Shown here: in pieces, positions 1 through 8,000 of the stretch
How the letters are laid out: every line of letters starts with the position of its first letter
How positions within the stretch are numbered: the first letter of the stretch is position 1
NCBI GenBank assembly: GCA_027023325.1
Contig: JALVVQ010000040.1
Coordinates: forward strand, 1-17,582
Reading direction: 5' to 3'
Source: Campylobacteraceae bacterium
GTDB taxonomy: Bacteria > Campylobacterota > Campylobacteria > Campylobacterales > Sulfurovaceae
DNA: 17,582 nucleotides
Position numbers and translations under genes: made by a program
The notes under the pieces: generated by a model
Told to the model about the DNA's origin: nothing
Seen by the model: the letters and a program-made list of their open reading frames with translations, nothing else
Databases searched by the model: none

Positions 1-1523
1 GGAGGATGATGGATCGGCTACTCTCAGCAGATGTAGGGTTTGGCAAGACAGAGGTAGCGATGAACGGAATGTTTATCGCAGCCAAAAATGGCTATCAGTC
101 TATGATGATCGCACCTACCACGCTGCTTAGTGCCCAGCACTACAAGAGCCTCAAAGAGCGCTTTTACAGCCATGGTATACGGATTGCCAAGCTGGACAGG
201 TATGTCACCGCCAAAGAGAAGTCCGCAGTACTCTCTGGATTACGGGAAGGGACGATCGATGTGGTGGTCGGTACCCATGCACTGCTCAAAGCCAAGTTTA
301 AAAATCTGGCACTGGTAGTGATCGATGAAGAGCACAAATTTGGCGTCAAACAGAAAGAGGCGCTCAAAGAGATCGCTATGGATGTGCATCTGCTCTCTAT
401 GTCGGCTACCCCTATCCCCCGTAGTCTCAATCTCGCACTCTCCGAGATCAAAAGTTTCTCTGAGATCCTTACGCCACCCACACAGAGACAGGGGGTGCGT
501 ACCTTTGTCAAAAACTATGATGAAAGTGTGATCAAAGAGGCGATTCTCAGGGAACGGCGGCGTGGCGGGCAGGTTTTTTATGTCTTTAACTCTATTGCCG
601 GTATTGAGAGTAAGCGCAAAGAACTGCTGGAGATCCTGCCTGACTTGCGCATGACGGTACTGCATTCCAAGATTTCCGCAGCAGAAACAGAAGAGGAGAT
701 GATGAAATTTGAGGATGGGGAGTACGATCTGCTGCTTTCGACCTCTATCGTTGAGTCAGGTATCCATATGCCTCATGCCAACACGATGATCGTAGAAGGG
801 GCAGACCATTTCGGGATCGCTGATATGCATCAGCTCAGAGGGCGTGTCGGGCGAGGCAGCAAGGAGGGGTACTGCTATTTTATTGTTGCAGATAAAGCGC
901 AACTGACTGATAATGCCAAGCGCCGCCTTCTGGCGCTGGAGTCTCATTCGGAGCTTGGCAGCGGTGCCGTACTTGCCTTTAATGACCTGCAGATCAGGGG
1001 TGGTGGCAATATCATTGGAGAGGCACAGTCGGGGCATATCAAACAGATTGGCTACTCTCTCTATCTGCGCATGCTCGAAGATGCGATCCGAGAGCTCAGC
1101 GGCAAAGACAAAGAGGTGACACAGCAGATCGATATGAAACTCTCGGTAGACGCCTATCTCAATGAAGAACTGATCGAAGAGGACAGGCTGAGGCTGGAAC
1201 TTTACCGTCGTCTTTCACTCTGCGAGAATGCCGGAGAGGTGTATGAGATCGAAGAAGAAATTGCTGATCGATTTGGTACACTAGACACCATTACCCGGCA
1301 GTTTATTGATGTGATCGTGATCAAAGTGCTGGCACGACAACAGGGGATATCCAAGGTCTCTTCTTATGGCGAGAAGGTCTTTATTGAATTTCTCGATGCC
1401 AACAGAGAAAGAGAAGTGCTCAGGCCCCCAAGTAAGGATGATGATGATATAATTGCCACAGCTATGGCATATTTAAAACCGAAAAACCACACTGTACAGG
1501 AGGAGAGATGTTTGGATTCTTAG
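1..1523 (+). CDS. mfd: Transcription-repair coupling factor Mfd, C-terminal half (5' end outside window)
   Basis: Mfd is an ATP-driven DNA translocase that removes RNA polymerase stalled at lesions and recruits UvrA. Only about 507 codons are visible; the reading frame is open through the left edge, so the ATG pair at 6-11 is internal (the family normally has M-D-R-L-L followed by the Walker A loop here). Helicase motifs appear in order: Walker A with GFGKT (36-50), DEEH box (324-335), SAT (402-410), then the motif V/VI region ending in QLRGRVGRG (831-857). The RecG-like translocase module is followed by the C-terminal TRCF domain. The missing N-terminal part would hold the UvrB-like and RNA polymerase-binding domains. 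The last 16 bases overlap the histidine kinase gene, so the two are probably co-transcribed. Identification is firm. Confidence 0.96.
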   Translation, partial: RMMDRLLSADVGFGKTEVAMNGMFIAAKNGYQSMMIAPTTLLSAQHYKSLKERFYSHGIRIAKLDRYVTAKEKSAVLSGLREGTIDVVVGTHALLKAKFKNLALVVIDEEHKFGVKQKEALKEIAMDVHLLSMSATPIPRSLNLALSEIKSFSEILTPPTQRQGVRTFVKNYDESVIKEAILRERRRGGQVFYVFNSIAGIESKRKELLEILPDLRMTVLHSKISAAETEEEMMKFEDGEYDLLLSTSIVESGIHMPHANTMIVEGADHFGIADMHQLRGRVGRGSKEGYCYFIVADKAQLTDNAKRRLLALESHSELGSGAVLAFNDLQIRGGGNIIGEAQSGHIKQIGYSLYLRMLEDAIRELSGKDKEVTQQIDMKLSVDAYLNEELIEEDRLRLELYRRLSLCENAGEVYEIEEEIADRFGTLDTITRQFIDVIVIKVLARQQGISKVSSYGEKVFIEFLDANREREVLRPPSKDDDDIIATAMAYLKPKNHTVQEERCLDS

Positions 1524-2683
1524 AGTCAGAGATTCTCAAGGGCAAGCACTTTCCTCCAGGCAGTCGTGACCGGCTGAGAGCGACGCTGGTCAATCTGTTT
1601 ATCCTGGCAGGCTCCTTTGTAATCTTACTGTATGCCTATGAGAATCTGGCACAGGGGTACTACGGTATCCTGGCAGTGGAGATGGGCATGGTGGTAGTAT
1701 TGGTGATTGGTTATCTAGTCTTTCCCTATTATACCAATATTGAGCAGATTTCCTATATGATTCTAGGGTCTTTGACTTTTCTGCTGGCGATTTCACTGGT
1801 ATTACCGGACAAGGATCCGGAGCTTTCTATCTTTTGGCTTGCCTCACTTCCTATTTTCGTATTCTATTTCCTAGGAGTCAAAAAGGGGATTGTCTGGAAT
1901 GCCTATATGTTTGTTATTCTGCTGATTGTTCCACTGGTTTCTTATGTGGCGCAAGTGAAGTTTGTCTATGGCTGGGAGTTGCTCTCTCAGATCGTGCTGG
2001 GATTTTTGATAGTCTCCTATATGTTATATATCATCGAAAAAGAGCGAAGCTCTTATGAGGAGAGGCTGCATACCGCATTGGAAGAGAATAAAATGCTTTT
2101 CAAAGAGGTACACCATCGTACCAAAAACAATATGCAGGTGATCATGGGTCTATTGGAATCTCAGTCATTCAAAATCGATGACCCTAGATATAAAAAGATG
2201 TTCGAAACACATATTGACCGTCTCAAAGCGATGAGTCTAATGCATAAAAATCTCTACTCTGATCAAAGTTTTGAACAGGTAGATATCAAAAAATACCTCG
2301 AAGAGATCGTGCATAGTCTGCAGCTCTACTCTGCACACTATATTCACACAGAGATTGATCCATTGATGCTTGACATGAAAACAGCGATGAATATAGGACT
2401 GATTGTGAATGAAGCAGTGACCAATGCCATAGAGCATGCATTTAGTGATAAAGTGGGGGAGATTATGGTCTCTCTGCGACATATTGGGAATAGAGGAGCA
2501 CTAATGATCAAAGACAATGGAAAAGGTTTTGATACGGATAAGAGCTATCGTTCTCTGGGGGTGACACTGATCAAGGATCTCAGCACGACCTTACCTCATG
2601 GAACTATAAAAATGAATGGTAAAAGCGGTACGGAAGTACAACTCTATTTCGATCTAAAGGAGTATCAAGATGACCCTACCTAA
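1508..2683 (+). CDS. Membrane sensor histidine kinase, HisKA_2 type
   Basis: Two-component sensor kinase of 391 residues. Residues about 25-175 form roughly six hydrophobic segments with short loops, so sensing is likely within or at the membrane. A short coiled linker (about 176-195) leads to the dimerisation/phosphoacceptor helix with EVHHRTKNN (H202/H203), the HisKA_2 signature. The ATP-binding domain follows: N box with N301-E302 and N306, and G1 box D336-N-G-K-G340. No PAS or GAF domain is visible. An AGGAGG site at 1498-1503 sits 4 bases before the ATG, inside the end of mfd. The gene overlaps the next gene, a response regulator, by 14 bases, so that protein is the likely partner. The signal sensed cannot be read from the sequence. 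Confidence 0.9.
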   Translation: MFGFLESEILKGKHFPPGSRDRLRATLVNLFILAGSFVILLYAYENLAQGYYGILAVEMGMVVVLVIGYLVFPYYTNIEQISYMILGSLTFLLAISLVLPDKDPELSIFWLASLPIFVFYFLGVKKGIVWNAYMFVILLIVPLVSYVAQVKFVYGWELLSQIVLGFLIVSYMLYIIEKERSSYEERLHTALEENKMLFKEVHHRTKNNMQVIMGLLESQSFKIDDPRYKKMFETHIDRLKAMSLMHKNLYSDQSFEQVDIKKYLEEIVHSLQLYSAHYIHTEIDPLMLDMKTAMNIGLIVNEAVTNAIEHAFSDKVGEIMVSLRHIGNRGALMIKDNGKGFDTDKSYRSLGVTLIKDLSTTLPHGTIKMNGKSGTEVQLYFDLKEYQDDPT

Positions 2684-3383
2684 ACGCATAGTGATTGTAG
2701 AAGACGAGGTGATAACGCAACGATTTCTTCAAGATATCTTTTCTCAGTATGATACGCATGTTGTAGGATGTTTTGATAATGCAGCGGATCTCATAGCACA
2801 AATCAAAGATCTCGTATGTGATATGATTCTTATGGATATCAATATCAAGGGTCCTATGGATGGCATCCAACTTGCACGAAAAATTCTTGAGAAGCATGCT
2901 GTGCCTATTGTTTTTATCACTGCACACAATGACGATGAGACTATAGAAGAGACACTGGAGCTTTCTCCCTATGGATTTATCTGTAAGCCCTTTACCAGTA
3001 AAGATGTGATTGCGACGACCCAGATAGCCTACAAGCAGTATCAATCTTATCAGAACAGAGAAGAGAAGGTGACACTAGCAGAGGAGAATAATGATACTGT
3101 TGTCATTAATGAAATCTATACTTACATAAAAAAACAATCCCAACTTTTCCGAAAGGGAGAACCTGTGTATTTGACAAAAAATCAGCATCTTCTTGTTAGG
3201 GCGCTAGCTGAAAATATTGATCAAACTGTGAGCTACGAGATGCTGGTTTCTGCTATTTGGAAGGAAGCAGAGATAGCAGATTCCGCATTGCGTACGCTGG
3301 TCTATTCTGTGAGAAAATTTCTACCGGATTTACCAGTAGTGTCCCATAGTAAAATAGGCTATGCATTAAAAATGCAGCATTAA
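2670..3383 (+). CDS. Response regulator, receiver plus winged-helix DNA-binding domain
   Basis: Probable cognate regulator of the preceding kinase. The receiver (about 4-122) has the acidic pocket E11/D12, phosphoacceptor D56, T84 and K106-P107, so it looks able to be phosphorylated. The D56 loop reads DINIKGPMDG, the style seen in receivers that partner HisKA_2 kinases. A linker of about 15-20 residues joins a C-terminal domain (about 145-237) ending in the alternation of recognition helix (ADSALRTLVYSVRKFL) and hairpin (SKIGYAL) typical of OmpR-type trans_reg_C domains. Start: AAAGGAG at 2656-2662, 7 bases before ATG. A run of A/T follows the stop and may end the mfd-kinase-regulator transcript. 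Family call is secure; target genes are unknown, though the adjacent lipoprotein is a reasonable candidate. Confidence 0.88.
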   Translation: MTLPKRIVIVEDEVITQRFLQDIFSQYDTHVVGCFDNAADLIAQIKDLVCDMILMDINIKGPMDGIQLARKILEKHAVPIVFITAHNDDETIEETLELSPYGFICKPFTSKDVIATTQIAYKQYQSYQNREEKVTLAEENNDTVVINEIYTYIKKQSQLFRKGEPVYLTKNQHLLVRALAENIDQTVSYEMLVSAIWKEAEIADSALRTLVYSVRKFLPDLPVVSHSKIGYALKMQH

Positions 3384-3402
3384 AAGTTTTATTTTTTTTA
3401 TG
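3362..3402 (+). terminator. Weak candidate terminator after the response regulator
   Basis: TGCAT (3362-3366) and ATGCA (3372-3376) form a short AT-rich stem across the end of the gene, followed after the stop codon by TTTTATTTTTTTTA. The T-rich tract is convincing but the stem is only 5 bp, so termination strength is doubtful. Confidence 0.3.
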
Positions 3403-3490
3403 ATGCTCTCTCTGGCTGGTATACAGTTTTTTCAGAAAAAGAAGAGGAGCACATATAAGTAGAAAATGACATCTTTTTGCCACATTCTTA

Positions 3491-3499
3491 TGGTATACT
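3491..3499 (+). promoter_or_regulatory. Extended -10 promoter candidate for the lipoprotein gene
   Basis: TGGTATACT matches an extended -10 element (TGn followed by TATACT). It would start transcription near 3506, giving a leader of about 20 bases that holds the AAGGAG site at 3516-3521. No good -35 is present, as is common in Campylobacterota sigma70 promoters. A second copy of TGGTATAC lies at 3417-3424. Confidence 0.5.
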
Positions 3500-3526
3500 A
3501 TGGAATATCAGCATGAAGGAGCAGAA

Positions 3527-3844
3527 ATGAAAAAGACATTGATAAAATTGGCGTTTATAGGTTCCATAGTTATGGCAGGATTTTCAATGACTGGGTGTAC
3601 AGACTTTGAAAGAGGTTTTGTCACTGGAGCAGGCGTAGGAGTGGCAGGTGCAGTGGTCGCCAATGAAAGCAGCAGGGGATCCAACCATCACAGAAGGTCG
3701 AATTATGGTAGAAGCTACTATAACAAAGGATATAATAATGGTTGCTCCAGTGCCAGAGGACGATGGTACAAAAGTAGTTACTACTGGAGAAACTCAGGAG
3801 GCTATAGAAATGGATGGAGAACTGGGTATCGCCGATGCCGCTGA
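3527..3844 (+). CDS. Small secreted lipoprotein with glycine-rich segment and basic/aromatic tail
   Basis: A 105-residue protein with a lipoprotein signal: MKKTLIKL n-region, hydrophobic core, and lipobox MTGC with the lipidated cysteine at C24. After the cysteine comes a glycine-zipper-like stretch (GAGVGVAGAVVA, about residues 35-46), then a tail rich in Ser, Asn, Gly, Tyr, Arg and Trp with few acidic residues, carrying two further cysteines (C72, C104) that could form a disulfide. The start is set by AAGGAG at 3516-3521, 5 bases before ATG 3527; an upstream ATG at 3500 lies in the promoter-like element and would spoil the signal peptide. Two-component genes lie upstream and the Bat operon downstream. 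Function unknown; an envelope-associated role is inferred only from the signal and composition. Confidence 0.78.
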   Translation: MKKTLIKLAFIGSIVMAGFSMTGCTDFERGFVTGAGVGVAGAVVANESSRGSNHHRRSNYGRSYYNKGYNNGCSSARGRWYKSSYYWRNSGGYRNGWRTGYRRCR

Positions 3845-3847
3845 TGA

Positions 3848-3882
3848 TTAACATTTAGTTAAACTCATCGGAGTACACTCCG
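3848..3882. promoter_or_regulatory. Pair of inverted repeats before the moxR/bat operon
   Basis: TTAAC-ATTTA-GTTAA (3848-3862) is followed by CGGAGT-AC-ACTCCG (3869-3882). The second is flanked by TCAT on the left and ATGA (after TA) on the right, so the dyad extends. The 2-base spacer is too tight for a full RNA loop and no T-tract follows, so an operator is at least as likely as a terminator. A further small dyad, CTCAT-T-ATGAG, lies at 3894-3904 and overlaps the moxR ribosome site. Confidence 0.4.
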
Positions 3883-3913
3883 TAATGAAATATCTCATTA
3901 TGAGGAGTGACTA

Positions 3914-4858
3914 TTGGAAACTATCCAAAGAATTAAAGAGGAAATTAGCAAGGTTGTTGTCGGTCAGGATAAGATGATTGAGGGTTTGCTTGCGGGGTTG
4001 CTCTGCCGTGGACATATCCTGCTTGAGGGTGTGCCGGGACTCGCCAAGACAACGACTGTCAATGCACTTGCCAAGACACTCGGTCTTGATTTTAAAAGAG
4101 TACAATTTACCCCGGATCTACTTCCCTCTGATATCATAGGCACAGAGATCTATGATCCTACCAACAATGCATTTAAGATCAAAAAAGGACCAGTCTTTAC
4201 CAATTTGCTTCTGGCAGATGAGATCAACCGTGCGCCAGCCAAGGTACAGTCTGCACTGCTGGAAGTGATGCAGGAGCGACAGGTGACTATCGGAGATGAA
4301 ACCTTTCATCTGGATCTTCCCTTCTTGACAATGGCCACACAGAACCCTGTAGAGCAGGAGGGTGCCTATGAGCTTCCAGAAGCACAATTGGATCGCTTTA
4401 TGATGAAGGTGGTAGTGGGTTACAATACCCGCGAAGAAGAACTGGAGATCGCCAGACGGGCAGCTAACAATAGCTTCGGTGCCATCGAGCAAGTTGCCAC
4501 AGCAGAAGATCTGGAGCGTATTCGCCAAGAGGCGATGCAGGTACATCTGGACGAAGAGATAGAGAAGTATATCGTAGAACTGATCTTTGCGACCAGAGAG
4601 CCGGAAAAGTATGGTATCGAAGAGATTAAAGACTATATAGAGTTTGGTGCCAGTCCTAGAGCCAGTATTGATATGTACAAAGCAAGCCGTGCTATCGCGT
4701 ACCTCAAAGGGCAAGATTATGTTTCTCCTATCGAGATTGCGTATATTGCCAAAGAGATACTGCGCCATCGTATTATCATGAGCTATGAAGCGCAGGCAGA
4801 AGGTATTGACCAAGATTTCATTGTGGAAAAGGTACTGGGTGCAGTTCCTATTCCATAG
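3914..4858 (+). CDS. moxR: MoxR family AAA+ ATPase
   Basis: Chaperone-like AAA+ ATPase of 314 residues, first gene of the Bat cluster. Walker A is GVPGLAKTT (39-47), Walker B LLLADEINRAP with D102-E103, sensor 1 at N144 within MATQNP, and the MoxR hallmark GAYELPEAQLDRF around 150-162 with R161. The C-terminal lid domain (about 200-314) completes a full-length member. The start is TTG at 3914: GAGGAG at 3902-3907 sits 7 bases upstream, while the next ATG (3974) would remove the conserved VVGQ helix. MoxR proteins generally work with VWA proteins encoded beside them, and BatA and BatB follow here. The gap to the next gene is 15 bases. Substrate unknown. Confidence 0.95.
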   Translation: METIQRIKEEISKVVVGQDKMIEGLLAGLLCRGHILLEGVPGLAKTTTVNALAKTLGLDFKRVQFTPDLLPSDIIGTEIYDPTNNAFKIKKGPVFTNLLLADEINRAPAKVQSALLEVMQERQVTIGDETFHLDLPFLTMATQNPVEQEGAYELPEAQLDRFMMKVVVGYNTREEELEIARRAANNSFGAIEQVATAEDLERIRQEAMQVHLDEEIEKYIVELIFATREPEKYGIEEIKDYIEFGASPRASIDMYKASRAIAYLKGQDYVSPIEIAYIAKEILRHRIIMSYEAQAEGIDQDFIVEKVLGAVPIP

Positions 4859-4873
4859 ATTTGGAAGACAGTC

Positions 4874-5698
4874 ATGAATAAACAAACCAAAAAGATTATT
4901 CTCAAAACCAAAAAGCAGGTCTTTGGAGACATGCTTGGCAATAATGCTTCTCTGTTTCACGGAGAGGGATTTGAGTTTGCAGAGTTGCGAGAGTATATTT
5001 ATGGGGATGATGTCCGAAAGATAGACTGGAAAACCACGGCCAAGCTAGGAAAGCCTTTTGTCAAAGTATATCGGGAAGAGCGGGAGCTCAATGTGGTGAT
5101 CTCCACCATGCTCAATGGCTCGACCTATTTTGGTACCGTGAGGCAAAAGAGTGACTATATGGCAGAGCTGGTAGCACTACTTGGCTTTGCTGCAGTGCGA
5201 AACAGTGACCTGTTCAGTTATCTCAATTTTGCAGACAGACTTTATCACCATAGTAAGCCTTCCAAAAAACTTTTTGCAGTCAGTCGGGAAACAGAGTATG
5301 TCGTGGGCTTTGATCCACTGGGAAAAGAGGGAGATTTTAGGGCTTGGACAGATACGATATACAACCGTGTCAAAAAGAAATCCCTGCTTTTTCTTATCTC
5401 AGATTTTGTCGGAGATATTGACCTGAGACTCTTGGCTAAAAAGCATGATTTGTTTGTCGTGATGGTACGAGACAGATTTGAGGAAAATCCTTCAGCGCTT
5501 GGTTATCTACGCCTGGTGGATACAGAAAATGGAAAAAGCTATGAAGGTGATATTGGCAGCAGCACCATCCGCAACTACCGGGAAGCACTGAGGGAGAATG
5601 ACCAAAAGCTCTACAAACAGTTTAAAGAACAGGGTATACGGTATGTCAAACTGTTTACCGATGAGGATCCTATGATAAAGATGATGAAGGCGGTATAG
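4874..5698 (+). CDS. DUF58 domain protein with degenerate VWA metal site
   Basis: A 274-residue soluble protein of the DUF58 family, usually encoded next to moxR. The family core is clear: the REYIYGDDVRKIDWKTTAK block at about 39-57 and VKVYREERELNV just after. The VWA-like fold should start next with DxSxS, but the sequence there reads MLNGS (79-83), so the first metal-ligand aspartate and one serine are missing. A later strand, LLFLISDF, keeps the aspartate region. No membrane segment is visible, so it is probably cytoplasmic, unlike BatA and BatB. GGAAGA at 4863-4868 supports the start; the next gene begins 1 base after the stop. It probably acts as an adaptor or MoxR partner, by inference from context. 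Confidence 0.9.
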   Translation: MNKQTKKIILKTKKQVFGDMLGNNASLFHGEGFEFAELREYIYGDDVRKIDWKTTAKLGKPFVKVYREERELNVVISTMLNGSTYFGTVRQKSDYMAELVALLGFAAVRNSDLFSYLNFADRLYHHSKPSKKLFAVSRETEYVVGFDPLGKEGDFRAWTDTIYNRVKKKSLLFLISDFVGDIDLRLLAKKHDLFVVMVRDRFEENPSALGYLRLVDTENGKSYEGDIGSSTIRNYREALRENDQKLYKQFKEQGIRYVKLFTDEDPMIKMMKAV

Positions 5699-5699
5699 A

Positions 5700-6104
5700 A
5701 TGGATGCAAATAGTAGTGCACAACTGCGCGACATTAAGCCTCTGGTAGAGATTGCTGATGCTTCTATCTATCTCTATTGGGGATTGATAGTATTGGGAGT
5801 ACTGTTTCTCGTGCTTCTAGGATATTTTATCTATAGTCGCATGAATTTTTCAAAAAAGGAAGACAAGCAGAAGCAGTACCTGGAAGCACTTAATAGGATA
5901 GACTGGAACAGTCCCAAGAAAGCTGCCTACAAGGCAACCTATTATGGTAGGTTACTCGCAACAGATGAAAGAAAAAAAGAGCTCTTTTCTCAGCTCTTTC
6001 CCCTACTGGAGAAGTATAAATATAAAAAAGAGGTTGAAAAAGTAGATACAGACACGATGAAACAGTTTGAGCTCTACAAGGAGGTATGTAATGGATCAGT
6101 TTAA
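5700..6104 (+). CDS. Single-pass membrane protein of the Bat cluster (DUF4381-like)
   Basis: A 134-residue protein with one strong transmembrane helix (about 24-46) and a Lys/Glu-rich region of roughly 85 residues after it, predicted to lie in the cytoplasm. Its position between DUF58 and batA, its size, and the single N-terminal helix followed by a small helical domain match the DUF4381 proteins found in many Bat operons. The similarity is one of architecture and context, not of strong motifs. AAGG at 5687-5690 lies 9 bases before the ATG, which begins 1 base after the DUF58 stop. Its end overlaps batA by 14 bases, suggesting translational coupling. It may anchor the ATPase-DUF58 pair to the membrane; this is inference. 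Confidence 0.72.
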   Translation: MDANSSAQLRDIKPLVEIADASIYLYWGLIVLGVLFLVLLGYFIYSRMNFSKKEDKQKQYLEALNRIDWNSPKKAAYKATYYGRLLATDERKKELFSQLFPLLEKYKYKKEVEKVDTDTMKQFELYKEVCNGSV

Positions 6105-7014
6105 TTTTCAGTACCCCTATGCCTTGGCTTTGATACTCCTGTTTTGGGTATGTGCGAGATTTTGCGCTGCCAGAGCAGCTGCCATCTACTTTCCCCATAT
6201 CCATACGCTTTTGCAGAGCAGAAGAAGCAAAAGCAGGTTGCTTGAGATACTGAAGTGGCTAGGGATTGTAAGTCTGCTGTTGGCACTCGCTTCGCCAGTC
6301 ATGACAAAGTCCTATAAAGATACGAAGAAAAAAGGACGAGATATCATGCTGGTGATAGACTCCAGTGGTTCTATGAACCAGAGGGGCTTTGACAGGGCGG
6401 ATCCTATGAAAAACAAATTTGATGTCGTCAAAGAGGTCGTCTGGGATTTTATTGACAAGCGAAAAAAAGACAGACTTGGCTTGATCACTTTTGCAGATGT
6501 GGCATTTGTCGCTTCTCCTTTGACATTTGAGAATGCTTTTTTGCAGGACATCATCAAGATGCAGGAGCTTGGCATTGCAGGGAGAAAAACGGCTATCAAT
6601 GATGCACTTTTACAGACTTACACGATTCTTTCTAAAAGTGATGCCAAGAGTAAAATAGCCATTTTGCTGACAGACGGTATAGAAAATATGAGCAAGATAT
6701 CATTAGAAGATATTTTGGGTGTAATCAAGAAAAGCAATATCCGTCTCTATACTATCGGGATAGGAAATTATGGCGATTTTGATGCGAGATATCTACAAAA
6801 ACTTGCCAAGGCAGGTAAGGGAAAATTTTTCGCAGCGAACAACAAAGAGGCGTTGAAAAATATCTACAGTGAAATAGATGCGCTGGAGGCAACCAAGATC
6901 AAGAGTAAGAAGATTGTACAGCATACCTATCTTTACATATATCCGCTTTTTGCAGCGATTATTCTATTGTTACTTTTTCTCTATTTTAAAACAGCAAAGG
7001 GGGGAGAATCATGA
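6091..7014 (+). CDS. batA: BatA-like membrane-anchored VWA domain protein
   Basis: A 307-residue protein in the usual Bat layout: two N-terminal membrane helices (about 8-24 and 53-71), a von Willebrand A domain, and a C-terminal helix (about 279-300). The MIDAS metal site is intact: D90-S-S-G-S94, a threonine in GRKTAIND, and the aspartate in LLTDG. AAGGAGG at 6078-6084 is 6 bases before ATG 6091; a TTG at 6067 would give 8 extra residues and place the ribosome site inside the gene, so 6091 is preferred. It overlaps the preceding gene by 14 bases and batB by 4 (ATGA). VWA domains bind protein partners through a divalent metal; BatB, BatD or an envelope target are likely partners by context. 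Confidence 0.93.
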   Translation: MDQFNFQYPYALALILLFWVCARFCAARAAAIYFPHIHTLLQSRRSKSRLLEILKWLGIVSLLLALASPVMTKSYKDTKKKGRDIMLVIDSSGSMNQRGFDRADPMKNKFDVVKEVVWDFIDKRKKDRLGLITFADVAFVASPLTFENAFLQDIIKMQELGIAGRKTAINDALLQTYTILSKSDAKSKIAILLTDGIENMSKISLEDILGVIKKSNIRLYTIGIGNYGDFDARYLQKLAKAGKGKFFAANNKEALKNIYSEIDALEATKIKSKKIVQHTYLYIYPLFAAIILLLLFLYFKTAKGGES

Positions 7015-8000
7015 GTTTTGTCTATCCCTATTTTTTCTGGATTATGAGTGTGCCCTTTGTACTGTTTGTTTTTCTGGTGCTGACCAATAAGGAAAAAGTG
7101 GCAAGGGTTTTTGATGAGAAGGTGTTGGAGCGTCTCAGGGTAGAGAGCGACACGATACCGTCCCAGTTGCGTAACCTGATACTGTTTACTGCGATATTCT
7201 TGATGATTGTAGCATTGGCAAGACCTGTGATTGAAAAGGGAGAGAAGCATGTGTCGATTCAGGGTTTGAGCCTGATGGCATCGATTGATATTTCCGGCTC
7301 CATGCGGAGCAAAGATATCTATCCCAACAGGCTGGAGTTTGCCAAGCGAAAGCTTATTGGCCTGTTGCATGAGATGCCTACTGATGAGGTAGCGCTGACG
7401 GCGTTTGCGCATGTCTCTTTCATGCTAGCACCTTTTAGTAGTGATAAAGACACACTGGAGCAGATTGTTGACGGTGTGGATGAGAGCTATATTAATATGG
7501 CATCAACAGATTTTACCGCACTGGGAAGCTTGGCAGCCAAAATGCTGGAAAAGAAAAAGCCTAAAATACTGGTAGTCGTCAGTGATGGCGGAGACAAAGA
7601 GGCGCTCAAGGGCTTCGAGGATATTCTGAAAAAAGAGAAGATCACACTCTATGCTATTTTGATCGGTACCCAAAGAGGTGCTCCTGTATTGGATGCCAAG
7701 GGAAAACCACTCAAAACAAAAAATGGCTCTATCGCGATCACCCAGATCAATAAGGATCTGGGTCTTATCGCAGAAAAAACAGGGGGCGCCTATGTGGTGG
7801 CTACCAATGGTAACAAAGATATCAAGACGCTGGTGCGAGCCATGAGAAGTAAATTTCACGATACAAAAAAGGGAGAGATTAAAATCAAAGAGAGAGTAGA
7901 GTTCTTCACCTACCCCTTGATGTTTTCTGTGCTGTTGCTTTTGATTGGATTCAGTTCTTTTCCCCGTAGAAAGAAAAATAGAATAGGGGGTAAGAAATGA
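7011..8000 (+). CDS. batB: BatB-like membrane-anchored VWA domain protein
   Basis: Second VWA protein of the operon, 329 residues, with helices at about 3-24 and 54-74, the VWA domain between, and a last helix at about 300-320. The MIDAS motif is D93-I-S-G-S97, followed by the family's Y-P-N-R-L-E-F-A stretch, and VVSDGGD supplies a further aspartate. It starts inside the batA stop (ATGA) with a G-rich site just upstream, and batC starts the same way in its own stop, so the three genes are likely translated together. Some bacteria fuse BatB and BatC; here they are separate and no TPR follows the last helix. It differs enough from batA that these are the standard A/B pair, not a recent duplication. 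Confidence 0.93.
   Translation: MSFVYPYFFWIMSVPFVLFVFLVLTNKEKVARVFDEKVLERLRVESDTIPSQLRNLILFTAIFLMIVALARPVIEKGEKHVSIQGLSLMASIDISGSMRSKDIYPNRLEFAKRKLIGLLHEMPTDEVALTAFAHVSFMLAPFSSDKDTLEQIVDGVDESYINMASTDFTALGSLAAKMLEKKKPKILVVVSDGGDKEALKGFEDILKKEKITLYAILIGTQRGAPVLDAKGKPLKTKNGSIAITQINKDLGLIAEKTGGAYVVATNGNKDIKTLVRAMRSKFHDTKKGEIKIKERVEFFTYPLMFSVLLLLIGFSSFPRRKKNRIGGKK

Noticed and set aside
4118..4960. 280-residue open frame on the minus strand opposite moxR
   Set aside because: It is antisense to a fully conserved moxR gene, and the translated sequence has no recognisable domain.
6067..6090. Upstream TTG start for batA
   Set aside because: AAGGAGG at 6078-6084 lies inside that extension and is correctly spaced for ATG 6091.
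6091..8000. batA and batB as a recent tandem duplication
   Set aside because: They share the VWA layout but differ widely in sequence; this is the standard A/B pair.
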